This document shows positions 25,252 through 34,070 of a stretch of DNA of 64,000 nt, piece after piece. Each line of letters opens with the position of its first letter. Within the stretch, counting starts at the first letter, position 1. This stretch comes from Acidobacteriaceae bacterium. GTDB taxonomy: Bacteria; Acidobacteriota; Terriglobia; Terriglobales; Acidobacteriaceae. Under the pieces are notes generated by a model, which made no database searches, was not told the origin of the DNA, and saw nothing but the letters and a program-made list of their open reading frames with translations. The position numbers and the translations under genes are program-made. The DNA lies in the NCBI GenBank assembly GCA_025462735.1, contig JAOAPC010000008.1:62001-126000 (forward strand), given 5' to 3'.

Positions 25252-25798
25252 ATTTTTTCTCCTCTTTGGGCGATGGCTGAATCATGTTGACTGGAACGAA
25301 ACCAGATGCAGAAGAAGTCACGCCCTCAGCCACAATTTCCACAACTTCGGGAGCAACTTCCCGGATCGTTTGCTCTACGACTTGTTTGATCGAATCAGTC
25401 GATGAACCGCAACCGTGTCCTGAACTTTCAATCTTGACTCGCACAACTGTGTCGCTGATGTCGATCAATTCGACGCTCGCGCTCTGCTTTCGGAGTTGCG
25501 GACTGACCTTCTCAATTGCACTCTTCACCCGGCCTTCAAGAGCCAGCGGATGAACGCCATAGAGTACGAGCAGTCCACAAATTAGTGGATCGCTGCCGAG
25601 TTTTGCGAGCGCGCTGCGGCCTGCTTCTGATTCGGTGAGTACCTCCACAATGCGGGAAAAACCCGCGCCGTGAAGATCCATCAGCGCCTGCATAAGTTCG
25701 AGCGCGGTGGCGCGCGCACTCTCGTCCTCGATTGCGGTAACGCGCTCAACCATTTGCTCGACTTTTGTTGCCTGCTCCTGGAACTCGCCGCTGTTCAT
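25232..25798 (-). CDS. NifU-like protein with an incomplete CxxC motif
   Basis: I start the gene at 25798 (MNSGEFQEQATKVEQ), 8 bases after the hhyL stop; the frame stays open for 34 codons into hhyL. The 188-residue product has a helical N-terminal part (about 1-70) and a C-terminal NifU-type Fe-S scaffold domain (about 85-165). In that domain the usual GxCxGCPSST becomes SGHGCGSSTDSIKQ, so only the second cysteine remains. NifU-like genes accompany actinobacterial group 1h hydrogenases and are thought to help load the Fe-S clusters. Loss of one cysteine may change or prevent cluster transfer. Confidence 0.85.
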   Translation of the reverse strand: MNSGEFQEQATKVEQMVERVTAIEDESARATALELMQALMDLHGAGFSRIVEVLTESEAGRSALAKLGSDPLICGLLVLYGVHPLALEGRVKSAIEKVSPQLRKQSASVELIDISDTVVRVKIESSGHGCGSSTDSIKQVVEQTIREVAPEVVEIVAEGVTSSASGFVPVNMIQPSPKEEKKYEESTA

Positions 25799-25806
25799 AT
25801 GAGGGC

Positions 25807-27609
25807 TCACTTGTTTCCCATCATGCCGAACATCGGTGAGTGCCTGGTTTCGAGCACCTTGCCATTGCCAAGATACATGTGCACTCCGCAGGGCAAACAC
25901 GGGTCGAAGCTGCGCACTGCGCGCATGATGTCGATGCCCTTGAATTTGTCCGGCCCGTTCTCTTCAAAGATCGGCGTGTTCTGTACTGCGTCTTCGTAGG
26001 GACCAGCGGTTCCGTAGGTATCGCGCGGATTTGCATTCCAGCAAGTCGGCGGATACGGATGGTAGTTGGCGATCTTGCCGTCACGGATCACGACGTGGTG
26101 CGACAATACGCCGCGCACCGCTTCATGGAAGCCGCATGAAATCGCTTCCTCCGGCACTTTGAATGGCGCCCACGTCTTCGAGCGGCCAGCCATCAGTTCT
26201 TCCATGGCCTTCTCGCAGAAGAAGAGAGCCGCAGCCGCAGCGTACGCCTGGAAATAAGTGCGCGCCCGATCGCGCTCGATGGCATTGCTCCACTTTGGAA
26301 TTTTCCATTCGAAGTTGGTCTCCGGCATGGTTGCCGTTTTCGGGAAGTTAATTTTCACGCTGTTGCCGGTGGCTTTGATGTAGCCAATATCCACCACTCC
26401 TGAAAGCGCTGTGGACCACAGACGAGCGATCGGGCCGCCGCCAGTATCGAGCGCAAGGTGATCGCCGGTGCGTTTATCGAGCCAACGCGGCGACATCACC
26501 CAAGTGTAGTTTCCGTTGAAGTCCCGTTTTTGGGGACGTGGAAGTGTCGTTTGATTCCACGGATGCCGCTTGTCGATTTTGTTTCCAAGCGGATCGGTCT
26601 TCACGAATGTTTCTTCGTTCTGCCAGTCGTCGTAAAACGAGCTGCCCAGCAGAATGCGAATACCGAGATTGATATCCACTAGGTCGTTAGTGACCAACTT
26701 GCCGTCCACCACAATCCCGGGGGTCACAAACATACTGCGACCCCAGTTAGACATGGTTTCGTACCTGTAATCGCAAACGTCGGGGTTGTTGAATGCACCC
26801 CAGCAGTTCAACAGAACTCGGCGCTCGCCAACTTTTTCATAGCCCGGCAAAGCCTCGTACCAGAAGTCGAAGAGATCATCGTGCAGGGGCAGACATTTCT
26901 TCATGAACTGCACATACTTCATCAAGCGCGTGAGGTAATCCGTGAAAAGCTGGATGGTCGCAACGGTTCCAACCCCGCCCGGATACAACGTCGAAGGGTG
27001 CACGTGCCGCCCTTCCATCAGGCAAAACATCTCCCGCGTCAGACGGCTTATGACTAATGTTTCGCGATAGAACTCGCCAGTGAACGGGTTCAGCGCCGTC
27101 ATGATGTCAGCGATGGTGCGATAGCCGTGCTTGTCGGAGTTGGGGGCTTTTTTCTTCTGCGCTTTTTCCCAGAGGCCAGGATTGGTCTCCTTCACCATCT
27201 GCTCGCAGAAATCCACGCCGACCAGATTGTCCTGAAAGATGTTGTGGTCGAACATGTACTCTGCGGCTTCACCGAGGTTGATGATCCACTCGCCAAGGTT
27301 TGGAGGTTTTACTCCGAAGGCCATGTTCTGCGCGTAACAGGCGCATGTCGCGTGATTGTCGCCGCAGATGCCGCAAATGCGGCTGGTAATGAAATGCGCG
27401 TCCCGCGGGTCTTTCCCCTTCATAAAAATGCTGTAGCCGCGGAAGATGGACGAGGTGCTGTAGCACTCCGCCACCTGCTTGTTCTCGAAATCAATTTTGG
27501 TAAAGATGCCGAGGCTGCCCACTATGCGGGTGATAGGGTCCCAGCTCATCTCGACCAAGTTCCGCTTTTTGCTCGGAGTTCCGGTTAATGGCTCTGTAAT
27601 CGTTCCCAT
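25807..27609 (-). CDS. hhyL: Group 1h [NiFe] hydrogenase large subunit
   Basis: The 600-residue catalytic subunit binds the NiFe(CN)2CO centre through C79/C82 (RICGICGDNH, L1 motif) and C571/C574 (DPCLPCGVH, L2 motif). A 23-residue C-terminal extension after H577 should be removed by the maturation protease. The L1 sequence RICGICGDNHATCACYAQN is typical of the actinobacterial/acidobacterial high-affinity class (group 1h, formerly 5). It oxidises H2 and passes electrons to HhyS. GGATGG before the ATG acts as ribosome-binding site. It directly follows hhyS with a 19-base gap. Confidence 0.96.
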   Translation of the reverse strand: MGTITEPLTGTPSKKRNLVEMSWDPITRIVGSLGIFTKIDFENKQVAECYSTSSIFRGYSIFMKGKDPRDAHFITSRICGICGDNHATCACYAQNMAFGVKPPNLGEWIINLGEAAEYMFDHNIFQDNLVGVDFCEQMVKETNPGLWEKAQKKKAPNSDKHGYRTIADIMTALNPFTGEFYRETLVISRLTREMFCLMEGRHVHPSTLYPGGVGTVATIQLFTDYLTRLMKYVQFMKKCLPLHDDLFDFWYEALPGYEKVGERRVLLNCWGAFNNPDVCDYRYETMSNWGRSMFVTPGIVVDGKLVTNDLVDINLGIRILLGSSFYDDWQNEETFVKTDPLGNKIDKRHPWNQTTLPRPQKRDFNGNYTWVMSPRWLDKRTGDHLALDTGGGPIARLWSTALSGVVDIGYIKATGNSVKINFPKTATMPETNFEWKIPKWSNAIERDRARTYFQAYAAAAALFFCEKAMEELMAGRSKTWAPFKVPEEAISCGFHEAVRGVLSHHVVIRDGKIANYHPYPPTCWNANPRDTYGTAGPYEDAVQNTPIFEENGPDKFKGIDIMRAVRSFDPCLPCGVHMYLGNGKVLETRHSPMFGMMGNK

Positions 27610-27628
27610 ATCGTTCCATCCTCTCCGC

Positions 27629-28729
27629 TTATGCGATTTTGCGGCTGGGGCGCGATCTGTAGGCGCCGGCTTTCGGTTGATATCCGGTGATGAGTTCGTG
27701 GCCGCGTTGGCGCCACTCCGGCTCGCCGTTGACGGTATTGTTGGTAATGGCTCGCAGCGCGCGAATCAGTTTTCCGTACACAGTGAGCGCGGCAGTAGAG
27801 AAACGCGCGCCTGAAGGCTCATCCATGAATGGCATGAACATGTCCGGAAACCCCGGCATGGTGCACCCGATGCAGATCCCACCGACGTTCGGGCATCCGC
27901 CGATGCCCCGCATCCAGCCGCGTTTGGTCACGTTGCAGTTGACCACTGGTCCCCAGCAGCCGACTTTCACCAAACACTTCGAAGATCCGTACTCGATTGC
28001 GAAGTCATCCTGCTCGTAGTACGCGGCGCGGTCACAACCTTCATGTACCGTCTTGCCGAACAGCCACGTGGGGCGAAGTTGCTGGTCGAGCGGGATCATC
28101 GGGGCAATACCTGCCGCCTGAAACAGCAAATACGTCAAGGTCTCCATGAAGTTGTCCGGCTGCACCGGGCATCCGGGAACGTTCACAATCGGCAAGCCGG
28201 CTTTGGATCGCCAGTCCCAGCCAAGGTAGTCGGCGAGTCCCATACACTGGGTAGGATTGCCTGCCATGGCATGAATGCCACCGTACGTAGCGCAAGTCCC
28301 CGCGCCGACAACCGCCAGCGCTTTGGGGGCGAGCCGGTCGATCCATTCTGTGGTCTTGATAGGCTGACCGGTTTTTGGGTCAGTGCCCATCGCCGCCCAA
28401 TAACCTTCGTCTTTAATATCTTCATTCGGAATCGAGCCTTCCACCACGAGTACGAAGGGATCGAGTTCGCCGCGCTCCCCTTGATAGAAGTACTTCATGA
28501 AGTCATCGCCGACTTCGTAGGCGAGCACCGGGTTGTGGAGATGTACCCTTGGCAGTCCGGGAATGGCTCCGAGCAGAACATCCTCGATACTGGGTTGCTC
28601 AGCGGTCGTTACGGATACTGAATCGCCGTCACAGCCGAGACCGGCGGTGATCCAAAGAATATGAACGTCCGTGACGGGAGCAGGTGCAGAATCTTTTTTG
28701 CGGGAGAAAGGAACCGGTTCAGCGGGCAT
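27629..28729 (-). CDS. hhyS: Group 1h [NiFe] hydrogenase small subunit
   Basis: The 366-residue electron-transfer subunit carries three cluster sites. The proximal site uses C33, D36 (GLGCDGDS), C146 and C187. The distal one is likely H229, C232, C252 and C258, and the medial one C265, C279, C286 and C289. Asp in place of the second cysteine of CxxC is known from the Ralstonia eutropha actinobacterial-type enzyme and defines this class. There is no twin-arginine signal or membrane anchor, so the enzyme should stay in the cytoplasm. A strong GAAGGAGG precedes the ATG. The 132 bases upstream may hold an internal promoter. Confidence 0.96.
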   Translation of the reverse strand: MPAEPVPFSRKKDSAPAPVTDVHILWITAGLGCDGDSVSVTTAEQPSIEDVLLGAIPGLPRVHLHNPVLAYEVGDDFMKYFYQGERGELDPFVLVVEGSIPNEDIKDEGYWAAMGTDPKTGQPIKTTEWIDRLAPKALAVVGAGTCATYGGIHAMAGNPTQCMGLADYLGWDWRSKAGLPIVNVPGCPVQPDNFMETLTYLLFQAAGIAPMIPLDQQLRPTWLFGKTVHEGCDRAAYYEQDDFAIEYGSSKCLVKVGCWGPVVNCNVTKRGWMRGIGGCPNVGGICIGCTMPGFPDMFMPFMDEPSGARFSTAALTVYGKLIRALRAITNNTVNGEPEWRQRGHELITGYQPKAGAYRSRPSRKIA

Positions 28730-28861
28730 GGACGCCTCCTTCAGGTAGGACTTTTTGGCTAGAAGGGCGTTTGAGGTTACATCGGACTACGACAAATCCG
28801 GTGCAACGTCATCCGTACTTTACTGTATCCCTTGGAATGCGGACAGCCAGCGCGAGTTGCC

Positions 28862-29965
28862 TCAACAAATTCGCGGAAGCTGCTCGCCGAAAAGCGTGTC
28901 AACGACACGCGTACCGCCGATCTCAGTTTGCATGAGCACCATTCCGGGATGCTCGGCGACGACTTCTCCGATCACACGCGCATCACGGCCTAGCGAATTC
29001 TCACGAATACATTCCATGATGGCATCGGCATCTTGCGACGGGACAATCGCAATCAACTTGCCTTCGTTAGCGACATAAAGCGGATCCAAGCCCAGAATCT
29101 CGCACGCGCCGCGGACTGTATCACGCACCGGGATTTCAGTCTCGCGCAACAACATCCCAACTTTAGACCGTTGCGCAATTTCATTCAGCACCGTCGCAAC
29201 CCCGCCCCGGGTAGGATCGCGCAGGCAGTGGACTTCTAAACTGACGTCGAGCATGTCATCGACCAGTTCGTGCAGCGCGGCACAGTCGCTCTCAATAACG
29301 CCCTCGAATTCCAGGTTCTCGCGCTGGGACAAGATAGCCATACCGTGATCGCCGATGTAGCCACTCAGGATGATCTTGTCACCGGGGGTGGCGCGGTCCG
29401 CGGAAATATTCACCGGCCTTTCGATGACGCCAATCCCAGTAGTCGAAATGAAGATTTTGTCGCCCTTACCGCGGTTCACCACCTTGGTGTCGCCAGCCAC
29501 CAGTTGCACACCCGCATCTCTGGCAGCTTCGCTCATAGAGTGCACGATGCGGTGCAATTCGTCAGTTAAAAGACCCTCTTCAAGGATGAAAGCCGCCGCG
29601 AGATACAGAGGGCGTGCGCCACTCATGGCAAGATCATTGACCGTGCCGTTAATCGCCAGCCGACCGATATCACCACCCGGAAAAAACAGCGGCGTCACCA
29701 CGAACGCATCTGTCGTAAACGCGAGACGGGAGCCATTGATTTGCAGGACCGCCTGGTCGTCGAGCTTATCGAGAGTCGGATTGCTGAACGCAGGCAGGAA
29801 CACACGTTCGATGAGTTGCGCGCTCAGCTTTCCGCCACTTCCGTGGCCCAGCACAATCTGCTCGTGCTGGGTAATTGGGAGCGGACAAGACGATCCCAGT
29901 GAATTTGAGGCTGAGTCCTCGGCGTCTAATTGTGCAGGCCGAACTTTGAGCGCAGCTTGGCTCAT
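28862..29965 (-). CDS. hypE: Hydrogenase cyanide-ligand synthesis protein HypE
   Basis: The 367-residue protein dehydrates the thiocarboxamide on its own C-terminal cysteine to thiocyanate, which supplies the CN ligands of the NiFe site. It ends in the conserved PRIC. The ATP-grasp-like PurM fold shows GHGSGGKLSAQLI near residue 40 and DDQAVLQI and TTDAFVVTPLFFPGG further on. About 30 extra residues precede the core. The start overlaps the hypD stop by one base (TAATG type), showing tight coupling. Confidence 0.95.
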   Translation of the reverse strand: MSQAALKVRPAQLDAEDSASNSLGSSCPLPITQHEQIVLGHGSGGKLSAQLIERVFLPAFSNPTLDKLDDQAVLQINGSRLAFTTDAFVVTPLFFPGGDIGRLAINGTVNDLAMSGARPLYLAAAFILEEGLLTDELHRIVHSMSEAARDAGVQLVAGDTKVVNRGKGDKIFISTTGIGVIERPVNISADRATPGDKIILSGYIGDHGMAILSQRENLEFEGVIESDCAALHELVDDMLDVSLEVHCLRDPTRGGVATVLNEIAQRSKVGMLLRETEIPVRDTVRGACEILGLDPLYVANEGKLIAIVPSQDADAIMECIRENSLGRDARVIGEVVAEHPGMVLMQTEIGGTRVVDTLFGEQLPRIC

Positions 29966-31104
29966 TAGGCGGCGCCTCCCATTTGGGCTTGCGCTGCAGG
30001 CGCGGTTTTCTGCTGATTCAAGTGGCGCCCGTATGCGTAGTAGGCGGCGCAGGCGCCCTCAGCGGAAACCATAGTAGCGCCAAGAGGAGTCAATGGGGTA
30101 CAGGCAGTTCCGAATGCTGGGCAATCGTGCGGCTTCTTGATGCCACGCAGAATCTGCCCGCTGACGCAGACTGATGACTCTTTTGTATCGATCTCCCCGA
30201 CGTGGAAGAGCCGTTCCGCATCATGATCCCCGAATTCCGAGCGGAGCTTGTAACCGCTGTTCGGAATCCAGCCCACGCCGCGCCACTTCCGGTCAGCGAC
30301 CTCAAACACCCTGTCCACGAGTTTGCGGGCAGGGACATTGCCCTCACGGTCGAGAATGCGCGAATACTGGTTTTCTACAGTGGCGGTGCCAGCTTCGAGT
30401 TGTCGCACAGTCATCAGCGTCCCCTGCAGCAGGTCGAGTGGTTCGAACCCGGTGATCACGATCGGTACCTTATATTGCTCGCTGATGGGCTCGTATTCAC
30501 GATATCCCATAATCGTGCACACATGTCCTGGCCCGAGAAATCCTTGGACTCGATTCAGTGGGGAATCGAGAATGAAGCTCATTGCTGGCGGCACCAGGGA
30601 ATGCGAAACCAGAACTGAAACGTTCTTGGTGCCTTCCTGCGCTGCGCGAAATACCAGCATGGCATTGGCCGGGGCTGTGGTCTCAAAACCGATGGCAAAG
30701 AAAACGATCTGCTTCTCTGGATTGGCGCGGGCAATCTTCAAGCAATCAAGTGGCGAATAGACAACGCGGATATCGGCTCCCTGCGATTTCAGCGTGAACA
30801 GATCTCCACTCGATCCTGGAACACGCAACATATCGCCAAAGGAACAGAAAATTACGCCATGTTGAGCGGCGATGGCGTGAGCTTTGTCGATGTTTTCCAG
30901 CGGCGTAACACAGACTGGGCAGCCCGGCCCATGCACCAGCTCGACTCCTTCGGGAAGCAGACGGTCGAGGCCATGCTTCACGATTGAATGCGTCTGTCCG
31001 CCGCAGACCTCCATAATTACCCAAGGGCGCGTCTGAATCCGGCGGATCTCGTTAACAACCGATTGCGCGAGTCTCGCGCTGCGGTACTCATCTATGTACT
31101 TCAT
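29965..31104 (-). CDS. hypD: Hydrogenase Fe-ligand assembly protein HypD
   Basis: The 379-residue Fe-S protein assembles the Fe(CN)2CO unit with HypC. Key motifs are VCGGQTHS (C34), [10 protein letters not shown] (C62 and C65), the [11 protein letters not shown] segment, and the C-terminal cysteines in [27 protein letters not shown] that hold a [4Fe-4S] cluster. A short Ala/Gln-rich end follows. It overlaps hypC by 4 bases and hypE by 1 base. Confidence 0.96.
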   Translation of the reverse strand: MKYIDEYRSARLAQSVVNEIRRIQTRPWVIMEVCGGQTHSIVKHGLDRLLPEGVELVHGPGCPVCVTPLENIDKAHAIAAQHGVIFCSFGDMLRVPGSSGDLFTLKSQGADIRVVYSPLDCLKIARANPEKQIVFFAIGFETTAPANAMLVFRAAQEGTKNVSVLVSHSLVPPAMSFILDSPLNRVQGFLGPGHVCTIMGYREYEPISEQYKVPIVITGFEPLDLLQGTLMTVRQLEAGTATVENQYSRILDREGNVPARKLVDRVFEVADRKWRGVGWIPNSGYKLRSEFGDHDAERLFHVGEIDTKESSVCVSGQILRGIKKPHDCPAFGTACTPLTPLGATMVSAEGACAAYYAYGRHLNQQKTAPAAQAQMGGAA

Positions 31105-31379
31105 TGTGGTTTCCTCGCCGTTATCTCATCGACTACAGGGGCGTCAAGTTCGGTGAGTTGGTCCATCTCCTCTAGGAGCTGGTAAGTCCGCGCCGCTTCT
31201 TCGGCATTGACTATGCTTATGGCAAAGCCGACGTGTACGAGCACGAAATCGCCAACCGCGGCTTCAGGTGTGTAATCGAGAGATGCTTCGCGCACGATTC
31301 CGCCGAACTGGACTTTCGCCATGCGTATGCCGCCGCGATCAAACTCTTCGAGGACCTTTCCCGGTATGGCTAAGCACAT
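31101..31379 (-). CDS. hypC: Hydrogenase assembly chaperone HypC
   Basis: The 92-residue HypC/HupF protein begins MCLAIPGKV, with the essential Cys2, and contains [16 protein letters not shown], the family hallmark. It carries the Fe(CN)2CO unit from HypD to the large-subunit precursor. The gene overlaps the end of hypF by 10 bases and the start of hypD by 4, so it is translated as part of the same coupled unit. Confidence 0.96.
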   Translation of the reverse strand: MCLAIPGKVLEEFDRGGIRMAKVQFGGIVREASLDYTPEAAVGDFVLVHVGFAISIVNAEEAARTYQLLEEMDQLTELDAPVVDEITARKPQ

Positions 31380-33721
31380 GACAACGCTCCTGACTTCAGA
31401 ATTTCATTTGCTATCGCAGCCTGACCGAGCGAAATGCCACCATCATTCGGTGGCACCGCGTAATGCAGGAACACTTCAAACCCAAGTTTTCGGAGACGAG
31501 CCACGCTGCGCTGCAACAAATACATGTTTTGGAATGTGCCGCCGCTCAGGCAAACGCGATTCAGCTTCTCCGATGCGCGAATTCGCTGGCACATCTCGGC
31601 TATCACGGTTGCAATTGTGTTGTGGAAACGAGAGGCGATTACGCCGGCGGGTTGAGAGTTCTGAACGTCGCGAACGATTGCGCGAATTGCAGCTCGCATG
31701 TCGACTTGTGCAGGTTCATTCGAATCAATGTCGAACGGATACCCATCGTCGATACCCGGCTGGCAAGCCATTTCCAGTTCGATTGCCGCTTGGCCCTCAA
31801 ACGTGACTTGATGGCGCAATCCGATGATGGACGCCACCGCGTCAAATAGGCGTCCACAAGAAGAAGTCAGAATGGTATTGATATTGCGAGAAATCATGAG
31901 TGAAACAAAATCAATTTCACGCGGCGGTACCTTCTGGAAGATCGGGAGGTCGATCGGAAGCTCAGATCCGAAACTTGCTCGCAGCCAACTCAGGGCTGGA
32001 CGCCAAGTTTGCCGAACAGCGGCATCTCCTCCGGGAAGAGGGACGTAGCGAAAGTGGGCGCGTCGCTCGAAGTTGCCGAAACCGGCCACGAGGAATTCCC
32101 CGCCCCATATCTGGCTATCTGTTCCATAGCCAGTACCATCGAACGCGATGCCAATCACTCTATCACGAATCCGGTTCTCAGCCATACAACTTGCAACGTG
32201 CGCATGGTGATGTTGCACCCCAATTTTCGGTAGCCGAAGTTCAGCCGCGAACCGGGAACTCATATATAGAGGATGGAGATCGTGGGCCACGGCCTGCGGC
32301 TCGACGCGGAAGAGCTTTTTCAGGTTCGCCAACGTCTCTTTGTAGAACTCAAGCGTCTCGTAGTTTTCGAGGTCGCCGATGTGCTGGCTAAGAATTGCAT
32401 AGCGGCCTTTAGTAAGGCAGAAGGTATTTTTCAACTCCGCCCCGCAAGCCAGCAGCTCGCCGCAATCTGAACCGAGGTCTATCGGCTGTGGCGCATACGC
32501 GCGCGAACGACGCAGTGCGCGTGGTCGACCTTCGAAGGTACGCGCGACGGAATCATCCACGCGCATATAAATATCGCGATTGTGAAATAGGAACCAATCG
32601 GCCACAGGGGCCAGCCGCCGCCACGCTTCTTCGTTCGAAATGACGATTGGCTCATCGCTGATGTTGCCACTTGTCATTACCAACGCAGTGAACTCAGGCG
32701 GTGCGGCCGAACGGTCTGCGAAAAGCAGAAAGTGAAGCGGCGTGTAGGCCAACATTACTCCGAGCGTGTTATTGCCCGGAGCCAGATCGGGCGGAATGGT
32801 TGCGTCTTCGCGGCGATTCAGGATCACGATCGGCCGCTGCGGGCTTAATAAAAGCTCGCGATCGGCATCTGACAGTGTGCAAAGTTTTTCAACCTCCCCG
32901 ATGTCGCGGGCCATCAGCGCAAAAGGTTTGTCGCTGCGTTTCTTCCGCAGGCGCAATTCCCGTACTGCTGCTTCGTTCGAGGCGTCGCACACAAGCTGGG
33001 AACCGCCCAATCCTTTCACTGCAACGATCGCGCCCTCGTGCAGCAGTCGCCGCACATCCTGGAACACTGAAATCGCATACTGCCCGGATTCGTACGCGTC
33101 ATTTGCAGGGAAAACTGTTCCGCTCTTTGCCAGTACGACCGTGGGACCGCAGACTGGACACGCGTTCGGCTGCGCATGAAAGCGGCGGTTCGTGGGATCG
33201 TTGTACTCGGCCTGGCAATTCGCACACATGCGGAACCCGGCCATAGTGGTCATCGGGCGGTCGTAAGGAATATTGCGAATGATCGTGTAACGAGGACCAC
33301 AGTTGGTGCAATTCGTAAACGGATAAGCGAACCGGCGATTGTCGGGGTCGCTGACGTCGCGCAGGCAATCGTCACAAGTGGCTACATCGGGCGAAACCAG
33401 CGCAAATTCGCGGTCTCCGTTTGCGGGCAGGCTTTCCCTGATCTCAAAGCCTTCGTTGCCCATTGGATCCAAATCGGTGCTTGTGACTTCTTCAATGTGA
33501 GCGAGTGGCGGAGGATGATGGAGAGACCGCATGAACTCGTCTAAGGCACTGTGCTGGCCTTCGGCTTCAATAGTCACACCGGACGAGGAGTTCAAGATGA
33601 AACCTCGTATTCCGATACGATTGGCGAGGTTGAAAACAAAAGGGCGGAATCCCACGCCTTGCACAATGCCGCGCAGGCAGATTCGACGTCGAACGATAAC
33701 CGAGGGGCTGAGAGTTGCCAT
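31370..33721 (-). CDS. hypF: Carbamoyltransferase HypF
   Basis: HypF makes the carbamoyl donor for the CN ligands. I start it at 33721, giving 783 residues; a GTG 13 codons upstream is an alternative, and neither has an obvious ribosome-binding site. Domains are acylphosphatase (CLRGIVQGVGFRPFVFNLA, about 11-30), two zinc-finger modules (CDDCL, CTNCGPRYT, CANCQAEY, CPVCGPT, about 105-190), YrdC-like (about 200-380) and a Kae1-like carbamoyltransferase domain with HHHAHVASCMAEN. It is the first gene of the hydrogenase run. Confidence 0.95.
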   Translation of the reverse strand: MATLSPSVIVRRRICLRGIVQGVGFRPFVFNLANRIGIRGFILNSSSGVTIEAEGQHSALDEFMRSLHHPPPLAHIEEVTSTDLDPMGNEGFEIRESLPANGDREFALVSPDVATCDDCLRDVSDPDNRRFAYPFTNCTNCGPRYTIIRNIPYDRPMTTMAGFRMCANCQAEYNDPTNRRFHAQPNACPVCGPTVVLAKSGTVFPANDAYESGQYAISVFQDVRRLLHEGAIVAVKGLGGSQLVCDASNEAAVRELRLRKKRSDKPFALMARDIGEVEKLCTLSDADRELLLSPQRPIVILNRREDATIPPDLAPGNNTLGVMLAYTPLHFLLFADRSAAPPEFTALVMTSGNISDEPIVISNEEAWRRLAPVADWFLFHNRDIYMRVDDSVARTFEGRPRALRRSRAYAPQPIDLGSDCGELLACGAELKNTFCLTKGRYAILSQHIGDLENYETLEFYKETLANLKKLFRVEPQAVAHDLHPLYMSSRFAAELRLPKIGVQHHHAHVASCMAENRIRDRVIGIAFDGTGYGTDSQIWGGEFLVAGFGNFERRAHFRYVPLPGGDAAVRQTWRPALSWLRASFGSELPIDLPIFQKVPPREIDFVSLMISRNINTILTSSCGRLFDAVASIIGLRHQVTFEGQAAIELEMACQPGIDDGYPFDIDSNEPAQVDMRAAIRAIVRDVQNSQPAGVIASRFHNTIATVIAEMCQRIRASEKLNRVCLSGGTFQNMYLLQRSVARLRKLGFEVFLHYAVPPNDGGISLGQAAIANEILKSGALSCA

Positions 33722-33870
33722 TGGGAAGGGCGAGTTACACTGCCCTGATCCCGCGTACACAGAGATGCTCGCACCAACGTGAGCCGTTGTCCACTCATAG
33801 GTAAATTGATGTAGCAGAAACGGTCTGGTGAAAACTGGTTTAAAATCTTTGAAGTCGTTGCCGTTTCAGT

Positions 33871-33949
<79 letters not shown>

Positions 33950-34070
33950 ATAATTCCACGAAATGCCTGCCACAAATTGGAAAAATGGTATCTTTGAAAC
34001 CGGAGCCAGTACCTAAGAAGAGGAAGAAAAACATACATCGGTAGACCAATATCCCCTCAGGCGCTTACCA

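Noticed and set aside
28730-28861. Sigma-70 promoter (TTGCAC with GATGTA 17 bases on) before hhyS
   Set aside because: The -10 match is poor; the gap may hold a promoter, but this one cannot be supported.
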